From contig OV277857.1 of NCBI GenBank assembly GCA_922989275.2, positions 5,270,001 to 5,334,000 of the forward strand: DNA of 64,000 bases, written 5' to 3'. The notes beneath the pieces were generated by a model. The model saw only the letters and a list, made by a program, of their open reading frames with translations, ran no database searches and was not told the origin of the DNA. Positions 43,536-53,680 of this stretch are shown piece after piece. This DNA comes from Gari tellinella (lineage: Eukaryota; Mollusca; Bivalvia; Cardiida; Psammobiidae). How positions within the stretch are numbered: position 1 is the first letter of the stretch; each line of letters opens with the position of its first letter. The translations under genes and the position numbers were made by a program.

Positions 43536-43802
43536 CAATGTCAACACTGCTGAAGTAAAATATAGCTCTCGTCTTAAACTCCTTCATATTGGCATGTGCT
43601 TAATGACTTTTCGATTTTCTTCTCTTGATTCAAGAGCACAGCGGGTGCAGATTTAGTGTGATAAGTGTAAAGTCAAAAATCTTGACAAACCGTTGACTTT
43701 ATCGTCGATCTATATCTACGGTTACTCAATAACTGAGTAAGTCATAAACGTTATTTTCTGTTTAATTATTTGATTGACAAGGTTATACATTTATTCGCAC
43801 AG

Positions 43803-44037
43803 ATGGATGGCAACCTTATTATGAAGTCGAGCAGTTTCAATGTGAAGGACATTCTGGATCTTCCCGAGGGTAAACTGGCGTGCAGCCCAGTCTCTACAGA
43901 AACTACAACTACGGGCTCACTACGGACGATTCCAAATATTCCTGATATACCGCCCGTGGACTATAGTTATGAAAACAGTGATAACCCCTACACAAGATGG
44001 TTGCATGGAACTAATTCTGACGTCATGCAGTATACAC
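43803..44037 (+). CDS. Nkx2-2: NK2 homeobox protein Nkx2.2 (vnd orthologue), exon 1
   Basis: Encodes residues 1-78 and the first base of codon 79. The start is ATG 43803 (MDGNLIMKSSSFNVKDILDL); the frame stays open upstream to 43770, but with no ATG. CGCACAG directly before the ATG could be a splice acceptor, so an additional 5' non-coding exon is possible. Residues 11-22 (SFNVKDILDLPE) are the TN/eh1-like motif that recruits Groucho-type corepressors in NK2 proteins. Residues 59-67 (SDNPYTRWL) match a motif conserved in vertebrate NKX2-2. The exon ends TATACAC followed by the donor GTAAGT at 44038-44043; the intron is phase 1 and C plus AA from exon 2 forms Gln79. The orthology call rests on residues I know from the family. 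Confidence 0.93.
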
Positions 44038-44115
44038 GTAAGTTTGGGACAAGCTGGTTAAATTGTAAAACCAAACTATAAGTCGACACTGAGTCATTTC
44101 AAACTACTTTCAATA

Positions 44116-44365
44116 TACAGTGGAGAATCTGTTATTCTTTCCCGTTTAAACGCAAACGTACGCAAACGCAAAACACTAAAACGTAGAAAAGAACAACTTT
44201 TGGACAGTTCTGATAACTCATGTTTATCTTGGTGGCAAAAAGTTTGAAGCCTGATCAGACGCCGGGTTACCCGGCGTCTGATCTGGCTCCAAACTGTTTG
44301 CACTGGAAATAATAGTTTTAGCGTAAACGCGTTTATTGGGAAAGAATAACAGATTCTCCACTGTA
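44116..44365 (+). mobile_element. MITE-A copy in Nkx2.2 intron
   Basis: Complete, 79 bp downstream of the splice donor. Left hairpin arm has AAAAGTTTGAAGCC, unpaired relative to the right arm. Confidence 0.88.
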
Positions 44366-44729
44366 CATGTACATATGCATTGTGAAAATCTAGTAAAATG
44401 TTTTGCTGTCTTCTATAATTCTTGATCTATGATGAAATTCTCGATGATCAATCGAAAGACCTTAAAACCCGGTCCGTATCCATAATATTCTTATAAGAAA
44501 AAGCTTAAGTTGCTATAAAACCCCGATATTAAAGAATACACAAGAAATACAAAGTGTTAGTGTTAAACATAGGTGCTTTCTTGCATCTAGAAAACAAAAG
44601 TTATGCAGAAAGCGCTGTAGGTTATTTTATCCCCACTGTAGTCTTGCTTTTATTCCCTGAAACAAATGAACACTTCCAATTTCTAATTTAGCGTAGACCA
44701 TTTGTACATGTAACTATTAAAGGTTGTTT

Positions 44730-44850
44730 CTTGTCATTGTATTGCAAATTGTCAAACAGTGCAAATGCTGGTAGGAGGATTCCCTTTGAACTTGGTCTTT
44801 ACTGTTTGCATATTTCTTCTGGGTCTTCTCTGTTTGCAAACTTACAATGT
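44730..44850. mobile_element. MITE-E hairpin fragment
   Basis: GTCAAACAGTGCAAATGCTG ... TTGGTCTTTACTGTTTGCAT, then a second CTTCTCTGTTTGCAAACTTA. Confidence 0.45.
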
Positions 44851-44990
44851 ACACTGATAGCAAAGTCCGCGCATATGCACTTTTTTGCATGTAGAGTAAA
44901 TATTTGGTTTAAGATAAGTTTCCAGATCATATGATGGTGATAGCAGAAAAGCTTCACTTATGATACATTGATAAAGATAATAGTAATGGT

Positions 44991-45234
44991 TTAACTCATT
45001 GAGGCCTAGTGACGCATATATGCATCCTTTACCAAAAGTTTACCTGTGAAAAGTACACTTGTCTAATGCAAACAGTGAAGTCTCTGATAGGCTCCTGCAA
45101 GAGCCCTCTAATCAGGGACTTCACCGTTTGTCACTTTGCAACGTATTATAAAAAAACCTAAATAGTCTAAATCGGACTAGCCTTTATTGTAAATTGGAAT
45201 TATCCTTTATAAGTTTCAGGGAATAATGAGTTAA
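44991..45234. mobile_element. MITE-E copy, complete, reverse
   Basis: TTAACTCATTGAGGCCTAGT to CAGGGAATAATGAGTTAA. Hairpin 45069-45131: CAAACAGTGAAGTCTCTGAT / AATCAGGGACTTCACCGTTTG-type arms with a GGCTCCTGCAAGAGCC tip. GAAGTCTC/GGGACTTC replaces the usual GTAGACCC/GGGTCTAC on both arms. Confidence 0.7.
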
Positions 45235-45584
45235 CATATAAGATATATGCATTCTTGGAAAATACTAATTACAGTGCAATCTGATCATTCTGATGAATAT
45301 ACTCGAGCAGTCTAAGACTGGCGATTGCTAAATGCTGGACAACAGTAATGCCGAACACTCCCAAAAAGGAAACGTTCTGCCTAGTTTATTTTAAACATAT
45401 TTATTCAGCAAATATACCAATTACATAGAAACATACAACAAATAGAAGGGATTGAAACAAAAGACATTAAAGTCTGATAGGGTTTCTCTGCCTCGACGTA
45501 TGTAAGTAATGTGTTGCAGTAAGCTGCCCAATGTCACTAAATACCACTGGGCTTTCGCAGTGAATATAAGTTTTAACATTTTCC

Positions 45585-45715
45585 TCCCTGAAAGCTCAAA
45601 TGAACAATTCTAGTTTTCAATTAAGTTTAGTCCATTTTTGACATTTAATTGTTGATTTTCACAATATATGTCAAAATGACAAACAGGGTAGACCCTGATC
45701 AGAGGGCTCATTAAG
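45585..45715. mobile_element. MITE-E left half
   Basis: TCCTCCCTGAAAGCTCAAAT, TAGTCCATTTTTGACATTTA, CAAACAGGGTAGACCCTGAT, ending at AGGGCTCATTAAGG in the hairpin tip. Confidence 0.6.
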
Positions 45716-46188
45716 GATGATCAAGCATTTCCATTTACTGTAAACGAGAGCTTTGCATTTGTAATCGTTCTAATTCATCGCATTTCCGTAACCCTCATAC
45801 TTAGTTGGTGTCACAAATATTCTCAAACAGGTAAAATAATGCATTTTACAAGTTGAAGATTTTCTACAACTGTATATCATCCCGCTTTAAATCGCGCCCG
45901 GATTTAAATTGCTCTCGTATTTAACACTTAAAACTCTGAAAAACTCAGCTTATCAAGTAAAGACAGTTGCTCTCTGAGTCATGTCTGTATGTTCATTTTC
46001 ACACACACTCCGAAAACATTAGTTAAACTGAATGTGTCAAAGAACGATTTTTATCAAAATAAACATTCATTGTGGGATGTCGTATTTCAAACAGATAAAA
46101 CCCCCATACATCTCAAAACGCTGACTCACCATTTAAAACAACGCAAAAGTTCCTCATAATTTAAAAAAATGTGCTAACAGACTTAATC

Positions 46189-46440
46189 TACAGTGGAGAA
46201 AAACGTTATTCTTTTCCGATAATCGCATTAACGCTATAACTATTATTCCCATTGCAAACAGTTTGGTGCCAGTTCAGACGCCGGGTAACCCGGCGTCTGA
46301 TCAGGTTTCAAACTGTTTGCCGCCAAGATTAATATGAATTGTCAGAGTTGTCGAAAAACTGTAATTGTCTTTATTTAAGTGCTTTGCGTTTGCGTTTTGT
46401 TTGCGTTTGAATGGGAAAGAATTAAGTTTTCTCCACTGTA
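46189..46440 (-). mobile_element. MITE-A copy in intron, older subfamily
   Basis: TACAGTGGAGAAAAACGTTA to AGTTTTCTCCACTGTA; numerous private substitutions (GATAATCGCATTAACGC), hairpin tip intact. Confidence 0.8.
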
Positions 46441-47167
46441 CATGACTTGTTCAGTATCACGGTGCCGTAAAACCACATTCACTTACTCCATCAGCGGAAA
46501 AAGTACAGACTGGCTTTGGTACAGCGTGTAATCAACACGGTGGCTGATCTGGTTCTCCGCTGTTTGCAATGTATTAAGTTTCTATTTCTCACGATGTAAT
46601 TCATCACTGTTTATGATCTACATCTGATATCAAGTAGCTATAAAACGAACATCTCGCCTTTGCTCGCTCATTGCTAATCCTTATGTTTGTAAAAACATTG
46701 CATTTATACATATAAAGAATACCAATCTAATATCCCACCACACACAGAAATGCCACCCGCTTATTGCCATCACATATTTTACTACCTAATCACCGCCTAA
46801 GACATCACTTAAACTAACATAAAAAGACAAGAGAAATTATTGCACTTCGCAAACAGCAATATGCTGCAACAGTAAATGCATTTTAATGCTTAAACAAATT
46901 GACCGAGTTCGGAATGCTGTAAAAAGTAATACTACTGCTCCTTTACGGTCCTTCCGAAAGGGGCTTAAAATCTTAATCTAATTTCTCCCCAGGTGTTACA
47001 GCTTGTTGTCTGTCGCAATCCCCTTATCTGTTGATTTTATTTACCTTTACTACTTCAAAAGCAATTCAAATACATTCAAAAAGCGGGTACGAATGTGTCA
47101 TACAGTACTATCCAGATATTTAGACCAAACTATAGAAGCATTGGTTTCCGAATTCACGGTAGATCAG

Positions 47168-47240
47168 TGCTTAAAGCAGGACGAAAGTAAAGCAGAAAGC
47201 TCCTGAAGGAGCGTTCTGCTTTACTTTCGTCTTGCTTTAT
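47168..47240. repeat. Cassette 2 hairpin, mirrored variant
   Basis: GCTTAAAGCAGGACGAAAGT pairs with ACTTTCGTCTTGCTTTATGC around AGAAAGCTCCTGAAGGAGCG. ACGAAAG/CTTTCGT and AAGCTCC/GGAGCG replace the family bases in step. No element ends found. Confidence 0.6.
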
Positions 47241-47639
47241 GCTGTCACATGTTTTTAACACTATCAATGGGTCTTGGATTGAATGGACGATTTATCGGGA
47301 CTTTTTTTGTACATCAGTTGCACAAACAAATCTTAGTTGACTCTTACTTATTAAACAGCTTGAATCAATATTAGCTGCTAAATTGTCTTTTTTATGTTTT
47401 ATCCAATTCCAAGTACTTAATGATCGCACTGTAACTTCGGTAGAAATATCCAACAAAATAATGATTTTCAACAATAAAGTATATCCGTTTAAGTAACAAT
47501 ATTATATCAGTCCTTCGAAGGATAGTTTTTGTTTGAATACCACATATAACAGGTTGTCGTCCGTTCAGCCAGTTCCGTATGCTTACACAACCTTAAGATG
47601 AATGACATCTACCCCGTCACCGCAACCCTCTAAACAGAG

Positions 47640-47790
47640 TACTATAAATTTGTTAATTTCATCCGAAACTCATTACCAACCGGGCCAAAAAGCCTGCTTC
47701 ATCCGCAGGTACTGCAAATGAAGCAATTAGCGAAGCCACTGCAAGCTTTGTTCTGACCACCTACTATGTAAATTTGCCCTTTCAATTACA
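47640..47790 (+). promoter_or_regulatory. Candidate conserved non-coding segment
   Basis: Repeat-free and more GC-balanced than the rest of the intron. It includes AAATGAAGCAATTAGCGAAG, with a homeodomain-type CAATTAG core, and CCGGGCCAAAAAGCC. Enhancer function is speculative and rests on composition only. Confidence 0.2.
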
Positions 47791-47923
47791 ATCTTGTTAT
47801 CTACCCGGTATGAGTTAAGTAGTAGGTAAACTTGAGTATGGAAATCAAGGTTTTAAGTTTTAAGGGGACTACCAACTCAAAGTTTACATCGCAAACGAAA
47901 ACAAGTATTTTTTTTTATCTATC

Positions 47924-48172
47924 CCATTACACCATTAATACGCATTAGATTTATTCTTCTACTGCAGAAAATAGTTCCACTTTATACTGTCATGTATTTG
48001 CACCATACTAAATAAGCTCTATATCCGAGTAGGTGGTAGCTTACAGCAGATTGAAAGTAAAACAGAATTTGCCTTACATGTAAGATGTATTTTGTCTTAC
48101 TTTAGATCGACTTTAAGTGGCAATTTGTTTGTAAAACTCGAAATAGGCTACGGGATAGGGGATAAGGGGTAA
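47924..48172. mobile_element. MITE-C copy in intron, old
   Basis: CTATCCCATTACACCATTAA, CTTCTACTGCAGAAAATAGT, decayed cassette 2 arms (CTTACAGCAGATTGAAAGTA / TTACTTTAGATCGACTTTAA), AGGCTACGGGATAGGGG. Another hairpin scrap lies at 48188-48252. Confidence 0.6.
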
Positions 48173-48275
48173 GATGTTTTTAACAGGATTGAAGTAAAGC
48201 AGAAATCCTCTACCGGAACTTTTTCCCTCAGCTTTTTACTTCATTAAGCTACAGCTGCCTTTACCACTTTCAATA

Positions 48276-48484
48276 TACAGTAGAACCTCTCTATAACGGC
48301 CATCAAACTATGTTAATAATTAGATGTTTACTGCAGGTGGACTGCTTAAAGCAAGGGGACAGTAAAACAGAAAGCTCCTATAGGAGCTTTCTGTTTTACT
48401 GTCACCTTGCTTTAAGCTACAATCTGTCATTTAGAAATCAATAAGCCTTCATTTTAGTGGTTGTTATAGAGAGGTTTTACTGTA
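48276..48484. mobile_element. MITE-D copy 2, nearly perfect
   Basis: TACAGTAGAACCTCTCTATA / TATAGAGAGGTTTTACTGTA. Hairpin 48345-48416: CTTAAAGCAAGGGGACAGTA / TACTGTCACCTTGCTTTAAG with tip AAAGCTCCTATAGGAGCTTT. Confidence 0.85.
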
Positions 48485-48575
48485 CAGTGGAGAAAACGTT
48501 ATTCTTTCCCGTTTAAACGCAAACGAAACGCATCGCAGAGCAATGGAGAAAACTTTTCGACAATTCTGACCACAT
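48483..48575 (+). mobile_element. MITE-A left-end fragment abutting MITE-D
   Basis: TACAGTGGAGAAAACGTTAT to about GACAATTCTGACCACATG. Its first TA is also the last TA of the MITE-D copy. Confidence 0.7.
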
Positions 48576-48954
48576 GTAACTAGTTTAATCTAAGTGGCAT
48601 TGGAAATACTACTTTAAGCTTCTTTCGGGTAGTTGTACTCCGTGATTGTAGTATACTATTGTTTAGTGGTAGTTTGTCGACGGTAAGCTATCTTATTGCT
48701 TTAGTTGACAAATGTGTTACTCTAATAGTTTATATTAAATAAACAACATCATTTCACCATAAATTGGGCGGACACGGTTCAACTATCGAGTTTTAAAACG
48801 TGGCTGCTACTCTAATCATGGTTCTACCCTAATTGCTTTGTCAGAATGCTGTTTATTAGTTTATGCAGTTAGTAGTTTATTACATACTTTCAAAACATAC
48901 TTTTATTTTCATGTCACCACCAGTAGAATCTCTTTATTACGACCTCATATTGAT

Positions 48955-49109
48955 AGGGGTCATCTTCACTCGTTTTGAAATTTGTTCAGTCAAACTGCCT
49001 TATTTTCTAAACTTTGAAAAGACATTGAGGACAACAAAATTGAAGCAGACGACAATGAATAGGTGAAGGGGTAAAAACCTCACGAACTATTTGGCAGTAA
49101 CAGGGTTGA
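48955..49109. mobile_element. MITE-B right part
   Basis: CACTCGTTTTGAAATTTGTT, GAAGCAGACGACAATGAATA and TTTGGCAGTAACAGGGTTGA; closely parallels 16995-17144. No hairpin. Confidence 0.5.
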
Positions 49110-49283
49110 GCGATCATACATTGAAAAAGCATGGATACAATGTATATGTCTGCTTTTGGTATTATAAGAACAGTGCAACAACTTGCAACACGTATAGGAG
49201 CTTTCTGAATTGAAAAAATCAACATTTAGTAACCATCATTATAAATACTACCATTCGGGTTTCCGCTAGAATTAACGATTAAT

Positions 49284-49539
49284 ACTATGGAGAAGACGGA
49301 CGTTATTCTTTACCAACAAACGCGTTTTTGCTAAAACTATTATTTTCATTGCAAACAGTTTGGAGCTAAATAGACGCCAGATAGCCCGGCGTCTGGTCAT
49401 AAAGCCTACAAACAGTTTGCCACACACATTAAAAAAGGGGTCGAAATTGTCGATAAATGGTCATATCTACGCTTTAATTCAATGCGTTTGCGTTTCGTTT
49501 GCGTTTAAACAGGAATAACTGATGTCTACTCCACTGCAC
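49284..49539 (-). mobile_element. MITE-A copy in intron, old
   Basis: CTATGGAGAAGACGGACG to CTACTCCACTGCA. Hairpin arms diverged (GTTTGGAGCTAAATAGACGC / GTCTGGTCATAAAGCCTACA). Confidence 0.7.
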
Positions 49540-50602
49540 CATATTTACTGCACACATTTCGCCATGCCTTGTTCAGTGCATTGTCGTGTATAATAACGAA
49601 TCACAGTTGAACCTACCCTGCAATAAAACAAATACAAACATTCATTTTGTCTTAATAATTTGTGAACGGATTACTTGTGTCGCCGACATGATTAACTGTA
49701 GCCTCATTGAAGCTTTAAAAACAGTTTATTTTGGTCATTTACTCCGGGTTTCAGATAAGAGTGAGTAATCTGAATAGTTTCAATATATCTCATCGCTTCT
49801 ACAAAACCTTATGCTCTGATCACTAACAATATTGTTAGACTCGTTTCGAATTGACATTTCTAATGAATAGTCACCAAATAATGTTTGTTTGAGATATATA
49901 AAAGGAAGTTAATGTGCGAAATACTCACGTTGGGCGCACTTCTGATATTGTTCTTATTTAAATTTATATTGTTTTTAATTTTATATTTAAAACTTACCTA
50001 ACCCTAATATCCTATGATACGATGTCAAACCTGCATTTCTACAGGTTTATATGTATAAAACGTTTATCATTTAGATAAGCGACGAATCAACCTCCCCGAT
50101 TTTGAAAACAATTCGAAAACAATAAGACAGTATAGCATATATGTAGCTTATGAAATTATGTGTAGATTCTACATCATTACATTAAACTGTGTCCACGTGT
50201 GTCACTCTCTAAATAAGTACTCTCCCCTTTAAATGGAATCAAAAGCAAACGCAAGCAGTGCAATGTAGAAAATGACATGTTTTGAAACTGTTGATCACTA
50301 ATTAACAAAGTACCCCATAGCCTGTAACTGTATGACTTATATATATATTGTTTAATGGATGAATAAGTTCAACGCGTAAAAAGGTATATTTATATGGCAA
50401 TGGTTAAAATTCTGAGTTGCTTACAGTCCCCATGTCACTCGGCTTTAAATGGTTTGCAAGAGCAATCATAATGCTAGGGTACATACCCGTTTATATGGCA
50501 ATAATAGCGTTTTACCAGCTGCACATTAAGCTAGGATGATCTCACAAAAAGAAGTTTCATCGGTATTGTTAACGAATATGTGGCCGTTTCAGCAAGATGA
50601 CG

Positions 50603-50852
50603 TGCAGTGGAGAATCTGTTATTCTTTCCCGTTTAAACGCAAACGTATGCAAACGCAAAGCACTAAAACGTAGAAAAGAACAACTTTTGGACAATTCTGA
50701 TAATTCTTGTTTATCTTGGTGGCACACAGTTTGGAGCCTGATCAGACGCCGGGATACCCGGCGTCTGATCTGGCTCCAAACTGTTTGCACTGCAAATAAT
50801 AGTTTTAGCGTAAACGCGTTTATTGGGAAAGAATAACAGATTCTCCACTGTA
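50603..50852 (+). mobile_element. MITE-A copy in intron, young
   Basis: Left boundary TGCAGTGG (mutated TA), right boundary CCACTGTA. Hairpin tip GGGATACCCGG. Confidence 0.85.
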
Positions 50853-50932
50853 TCTAAACGTTAAGTCAATTCAGACTATGTATTTAATAGAGAAAATATA
50901 TCACCTAGCTACAAGCGTATTAGATGGGATTG

Positions 50933-51150
50933 TTTAACCCATTACCCAACGCCTGTTTCTAGTAATTAAGATTAGTGTTTACTTAAAGTATGTTGAAAGT
51001 AAATCAGAATGCACCCTCAGTCGCATTCAGCCTTACTTTCAGCCATCTTTAAGCCACCATCTGGGGAAATATAAAAATGTATTTCTTACGGTACATAAAG
51101 TGGATTTTATTTCTTCAGTGGCAGTGAAATAATGCACTAAAAACGTTAAT
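50933..51150. mobile_element. MITE-C copy in intron
   Basis: TTTAACCCATTACCCAACGC, worn cassette 2 arms (CTTAAAGTATGTTGAAAGTA / TTACTTTCAGCCATCTTTAA), then TTTCTTCAGTGGCAGTGAAA. Confidence 0.6.
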
Positions 51151-51339
51151 ATCTTAAGTTTGCTAGGGTATTGCACGAGTGTTCATGTATCACACAACAT
51201 CGCTGGTGAATTGTTTTATATTTTAAAACTCTATTTTGTAGGTAGCTATGTTTTCGGCAGTTGATAGACTATTAATGTTCTTATAGGATAGTTCACTTAA
51301 AGATTGGTAATCTTGGTTAAAACATAAAAAAGAACAACA

Positions 51340-51530
51340 CATTTAAATCATTTCTCCACTGAACAAAATTGGTTACTTTATACAGTCATGAATATGCACC
51401 ATAAGAAATGTTTGCTACATCCTAGTAGATTGTAACTTAATAAAGTCTTATAGTCAAACGGAATATATCTACGCCTTAAGGTGAGCAGCTGTCTTCAAAA
51501 CGACAAACAGGCTATGGAGTAAAGGGTTAA
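51340..51530. mobile_element. MITE-C copy just upstream of exon 2
   Basis: CTCCACTGAACAAAATTGGT, ACAGTCATGAATATGCACCA, and CAGGCTATGGAGTAAAGGGTTAA-type end. The hairpin is mostly gone. Only about 57 bp separate it from the coding exon, so it is within reach of the branch point. Confidence 0.6.
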
Positions 51531-51586
51531 TGTGTATTTAAAGGTGGTAATTTGGTAACTGATGATTATTGTTCTTATTATTTTAG

Positions 51587-52371
51587 AACTACACCACATC
51601 AACTCACCGGAGAGTAACTCCAGTCATTCTGCGGGCGATATATCTCAAGATAACACCAGTGGGCAGTCAATACATTCTACAAAATCTGAACATGGTGAAA
51701 ACTCCGACATTGAAGCGGAGGGAGAGACCGGCAGTGAGGACGAAGACTCCAAGAAAGATGGCAATAGCTCAGAACCACAGAAAAAACGCAAGCGCCGTGT
51801 TCTGTTCTCAAAGGCGCAAACATATGAACTAGAGAGGCGCTTTCGGCAGCAGAGATATCTATCCGCCCCAGAAAGAGAACATTTAGCAAGCATAATACGT
51901 TTAACACCCGTGCAGGTGAAAATATGGTTTCAAAATCATAGGTATAAATTAAAAAGGGCTAGACAAGAGAAGGGACTTGATCTTCATCCGCTGCCTTCTC
52001 CGAGAAGAGTAGCGGTCCCTGTGTTAGTGCGGGACGGAAAGCCTTGTCAGCCATCAATGAACGGAGGACTTGTGAAAAATGATCAACATAGCATGCAGCA
52101 GAATCTCTCTAACGTCGCACATATGGGCAATCCAATGGGTAACGTTAACGTTATGAACTCTTTACCGTCGATGGGCGACGGTTTACAAGGAATGAACTCT
52201 CTAAATACGTCGCTTTCGTCCCCTATGAACATGAGTTGTGCTTACAATATGAACTCCATGAGCTCTATGAATGGAATGAATCTTTCAAACATGAACACAT
52301 ACACGAACAATATGAATGTGTTACCGGGCTATAGTCATCCTTTAATGCAGGCGCAAACACGATGGTGGTAG
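51587..52371 (+). CDS. Nkx2-2: NK2 homeobox protein Nkx2.2 (vnd orthologue), exon 2
   Basis: Encodes residues 80-339 plus the stop, after the Gln79 codon completed by its first two bases. Residues about 118-144 are acidic and Ser-rich, then basic (KKRKRR, a likely nuclear signal). Residues 145-204 are the homeodomain (51784-51963), with WFQNHRYK: Trp48, Phe49, Asn51 and the NK2-class Tyr54. From memory of human NKX2-2 it differs at about three positions (37, 43, 56). Residues 213-232 are the NK2-specific domain ([16 protein letters not shown]). The last 107 residues hold 16 Met and nine Met-Asn pairs, an unusual low-complexity tail, and end [11 protein letters not shown], like the vertebrate C-terminus. 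The protein is a nuclear sequence-specific transcription factor; in animals this family patterns the medial/ventral nervous system and endoderm. Nkx2.1/2.4 are excluded by the [11 protein letters not shown] and RARQEKG residues. Confidence 0.95.
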
Positions 52372-52388
52372 CAATAGTTGTGACGTCA

Positions 52389-52603
52389 TTAAAACATATT
52401 CCTGCCATAATATCGTCTGCTACAAATTTATCGTCTGCATTTACATTTTTCACTTAACCATTATGGTGTATTTTTATTTGAAGACAAATATATTAGTACC
52501 AAATAGCTTGACACCTGATCAGACGCCGAGTTAATCGGCGTCTGATCAGGATTCAAACTATTTGCACAAGCAAATCAAGTAGCCACTGGCAGGAAATAAT
52601 TTA
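52389..52603. mobile_element. MITE-B copy inside the probable Nkx2.2 3' UTR
   Basis: Starts at TTAA 17 bp after the stop codon: TTAAAACATATTCCTGCC ... GGCAGGAAATAATTTA. TATCGTCTGCTAC lies near the left; hairpin 52504-52565 (GCTTGACACCTGATCAGACG / CGTCTGATCAGGATTCAAAC, tip GAGTTAATC). Confidence 0.6.
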
Positions 52604-52801
52604 TTCCACAATGTGCTCTTGTTCAACCGATTAGCAGTTTTTTCAGTGTTAGTGCTATTTTATTTTTCTATTTATACGCAACCACAATCCTTTATTCTTC
52701 TTGCTAAGGAAGAGCTTAATATCTCAAACAATAATGTGTGTGGACACAAAAACAGTTTCGGCGATACACCATTATGATTCAGAGGTCTACAATTGTGCTG
52801 C

Positions 52802-52807
52802 AATAAA
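52802..52807 (+). terminator. Possible polyadenylation signal
   Basis: First downstream AATAAA, 431 bp after the stop. It would put the MITE-B hairpin inside the mature mRNA. No transcript evidence available. Confidence 0.3.
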
Positions 52808-53340
52808 TATATTTGTGGTAAAGGATTAAACGAAATTGATATCAGTGAATGTGTGTATGCGTATTTTGACGGCAATATTTGAAATCGAGCATGCCGTTGG
52901 CTTAGTGACGAGGGATAAATATGCGAGAAGAAAAAGGTATTTGAGTTCACTAATTTACAACAATGTCGGATTTCACATTAAAACATGTGAAAGTAAATTG
53001 TTCAGAACTGTCATAACTACTTGAATATGAACCAATATAGTACTTTTTACATTTTTTAATTTGATGGGAAGCAAAGTTGTTTCCCACCTTGACAGCGTTC
53101 AAACATTATGTTTTACTGTTTTCTACATAACGCTGCTCTTGCAATATTTTGCACAACAGTACATTTTAGTAATCTCTGTATGCGGCATTTTATGCATAAA
53201 TCTCTTTCGACGCTTTTAATTATTTTTCTATTATTCTTGAAATTGCTCTTTACCTTTTAAAATTCAATGACTGTCCGTTCTGGGGTGTTTCTACATGTTC
53301 TATACTATATTATCCTTTCATGGTCAAATTCACTGTGAAG
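52808..53340. other. Intergenic stretch, nothing recognised
   Basis: No repeat or exon assigned. Confidence 0.4.
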
Positions 53341-53513
53341 GTTTTACCCATTCACTGGCATTGTGTCGTCCGCTTCAATATTGATGTCTGCAATATTGTT
53401 TCAAAGTTAGATTAAAGGCAAGATGACTTCGAAATGAGTGTAACGCGGCGTCTTATCAGGATTCAAACTGTTTACAAATGAGCATTTTTGTGCATTGGCA
53501 GTGAAAGGTTTAG
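53341..53513. mobile_element. MITE-B copy, left arm deleted
   Basis: TTTTACCCATTCACTGGCAT, TGTGTCGTCCGCTTC, then GTAACGCGGCGTCTTATCAG and GGCAGTGAAAGGTTTA. Confidence 0.6.
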
Positions 53514-53539
53514 AGGTCTTTTAAAATGGATCTTTTTAA

Positions 53540-53637
53540 TCTTACAATTTTAACAAGTCATCTTCTACATTTTACAGAATTTCGTTTGCAATTAATTTGC
53601 TTTTAAACGGGAAAGAATAACACCTTCTCCAGAGTAC
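53540..53637 (-). mobile_element. MITE-A right-end fragment, older subfamily
   Basis: TTTCGTTTGCAATTAATTTG, AAACGGGAAAGAATAACACC and TTCTCCAGAGTA. Confidence 0.55.
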
Positions 53638-53680
53638 AACGTGTGGAATAAGTTGGAGATCAGAATTCTTCCCTTACATG

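Larger units (their letters stand above)
44038..51586 (+). other. Nkx2.2 intron 1 (7,549 bp)
   Basis: GTAAGT donor and a TTCTTATTATTTTAG acceptor (AG at 51585-51586). It carries at least 13 MITE copies or fragments listed separately. Parts without assigned repeats: 44366-44729, 45711-46188, 46441-47167, 47241-47923 (see 47640), 49540-50602. No internal coding exon was seen. Confidence 0.85.

Noticed and set aside
43770..43802. Upstream start for Nkx2.2 exon 1
   Set aside because: The frame is open but begins with TTG; the first ATG is 43803, which has the expected N-terminal context and a possible splice acceptor in front.
44038..44081. Read-through of Nkx2.2 exon 1 (KFGTSWLNCKTKL)
   Set aside because: GTAAGT at 44038 is a strong donor, the phase matches exon 2 exactly, and the read-through residues have no family similarity.
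51562..51586. ATG at 51562 as a start for a homeodomain-only protein
   Set aside because: It lies in the pyrimidine-rich acceptor region of intron 1; MIIVLIILE is intron sequence.
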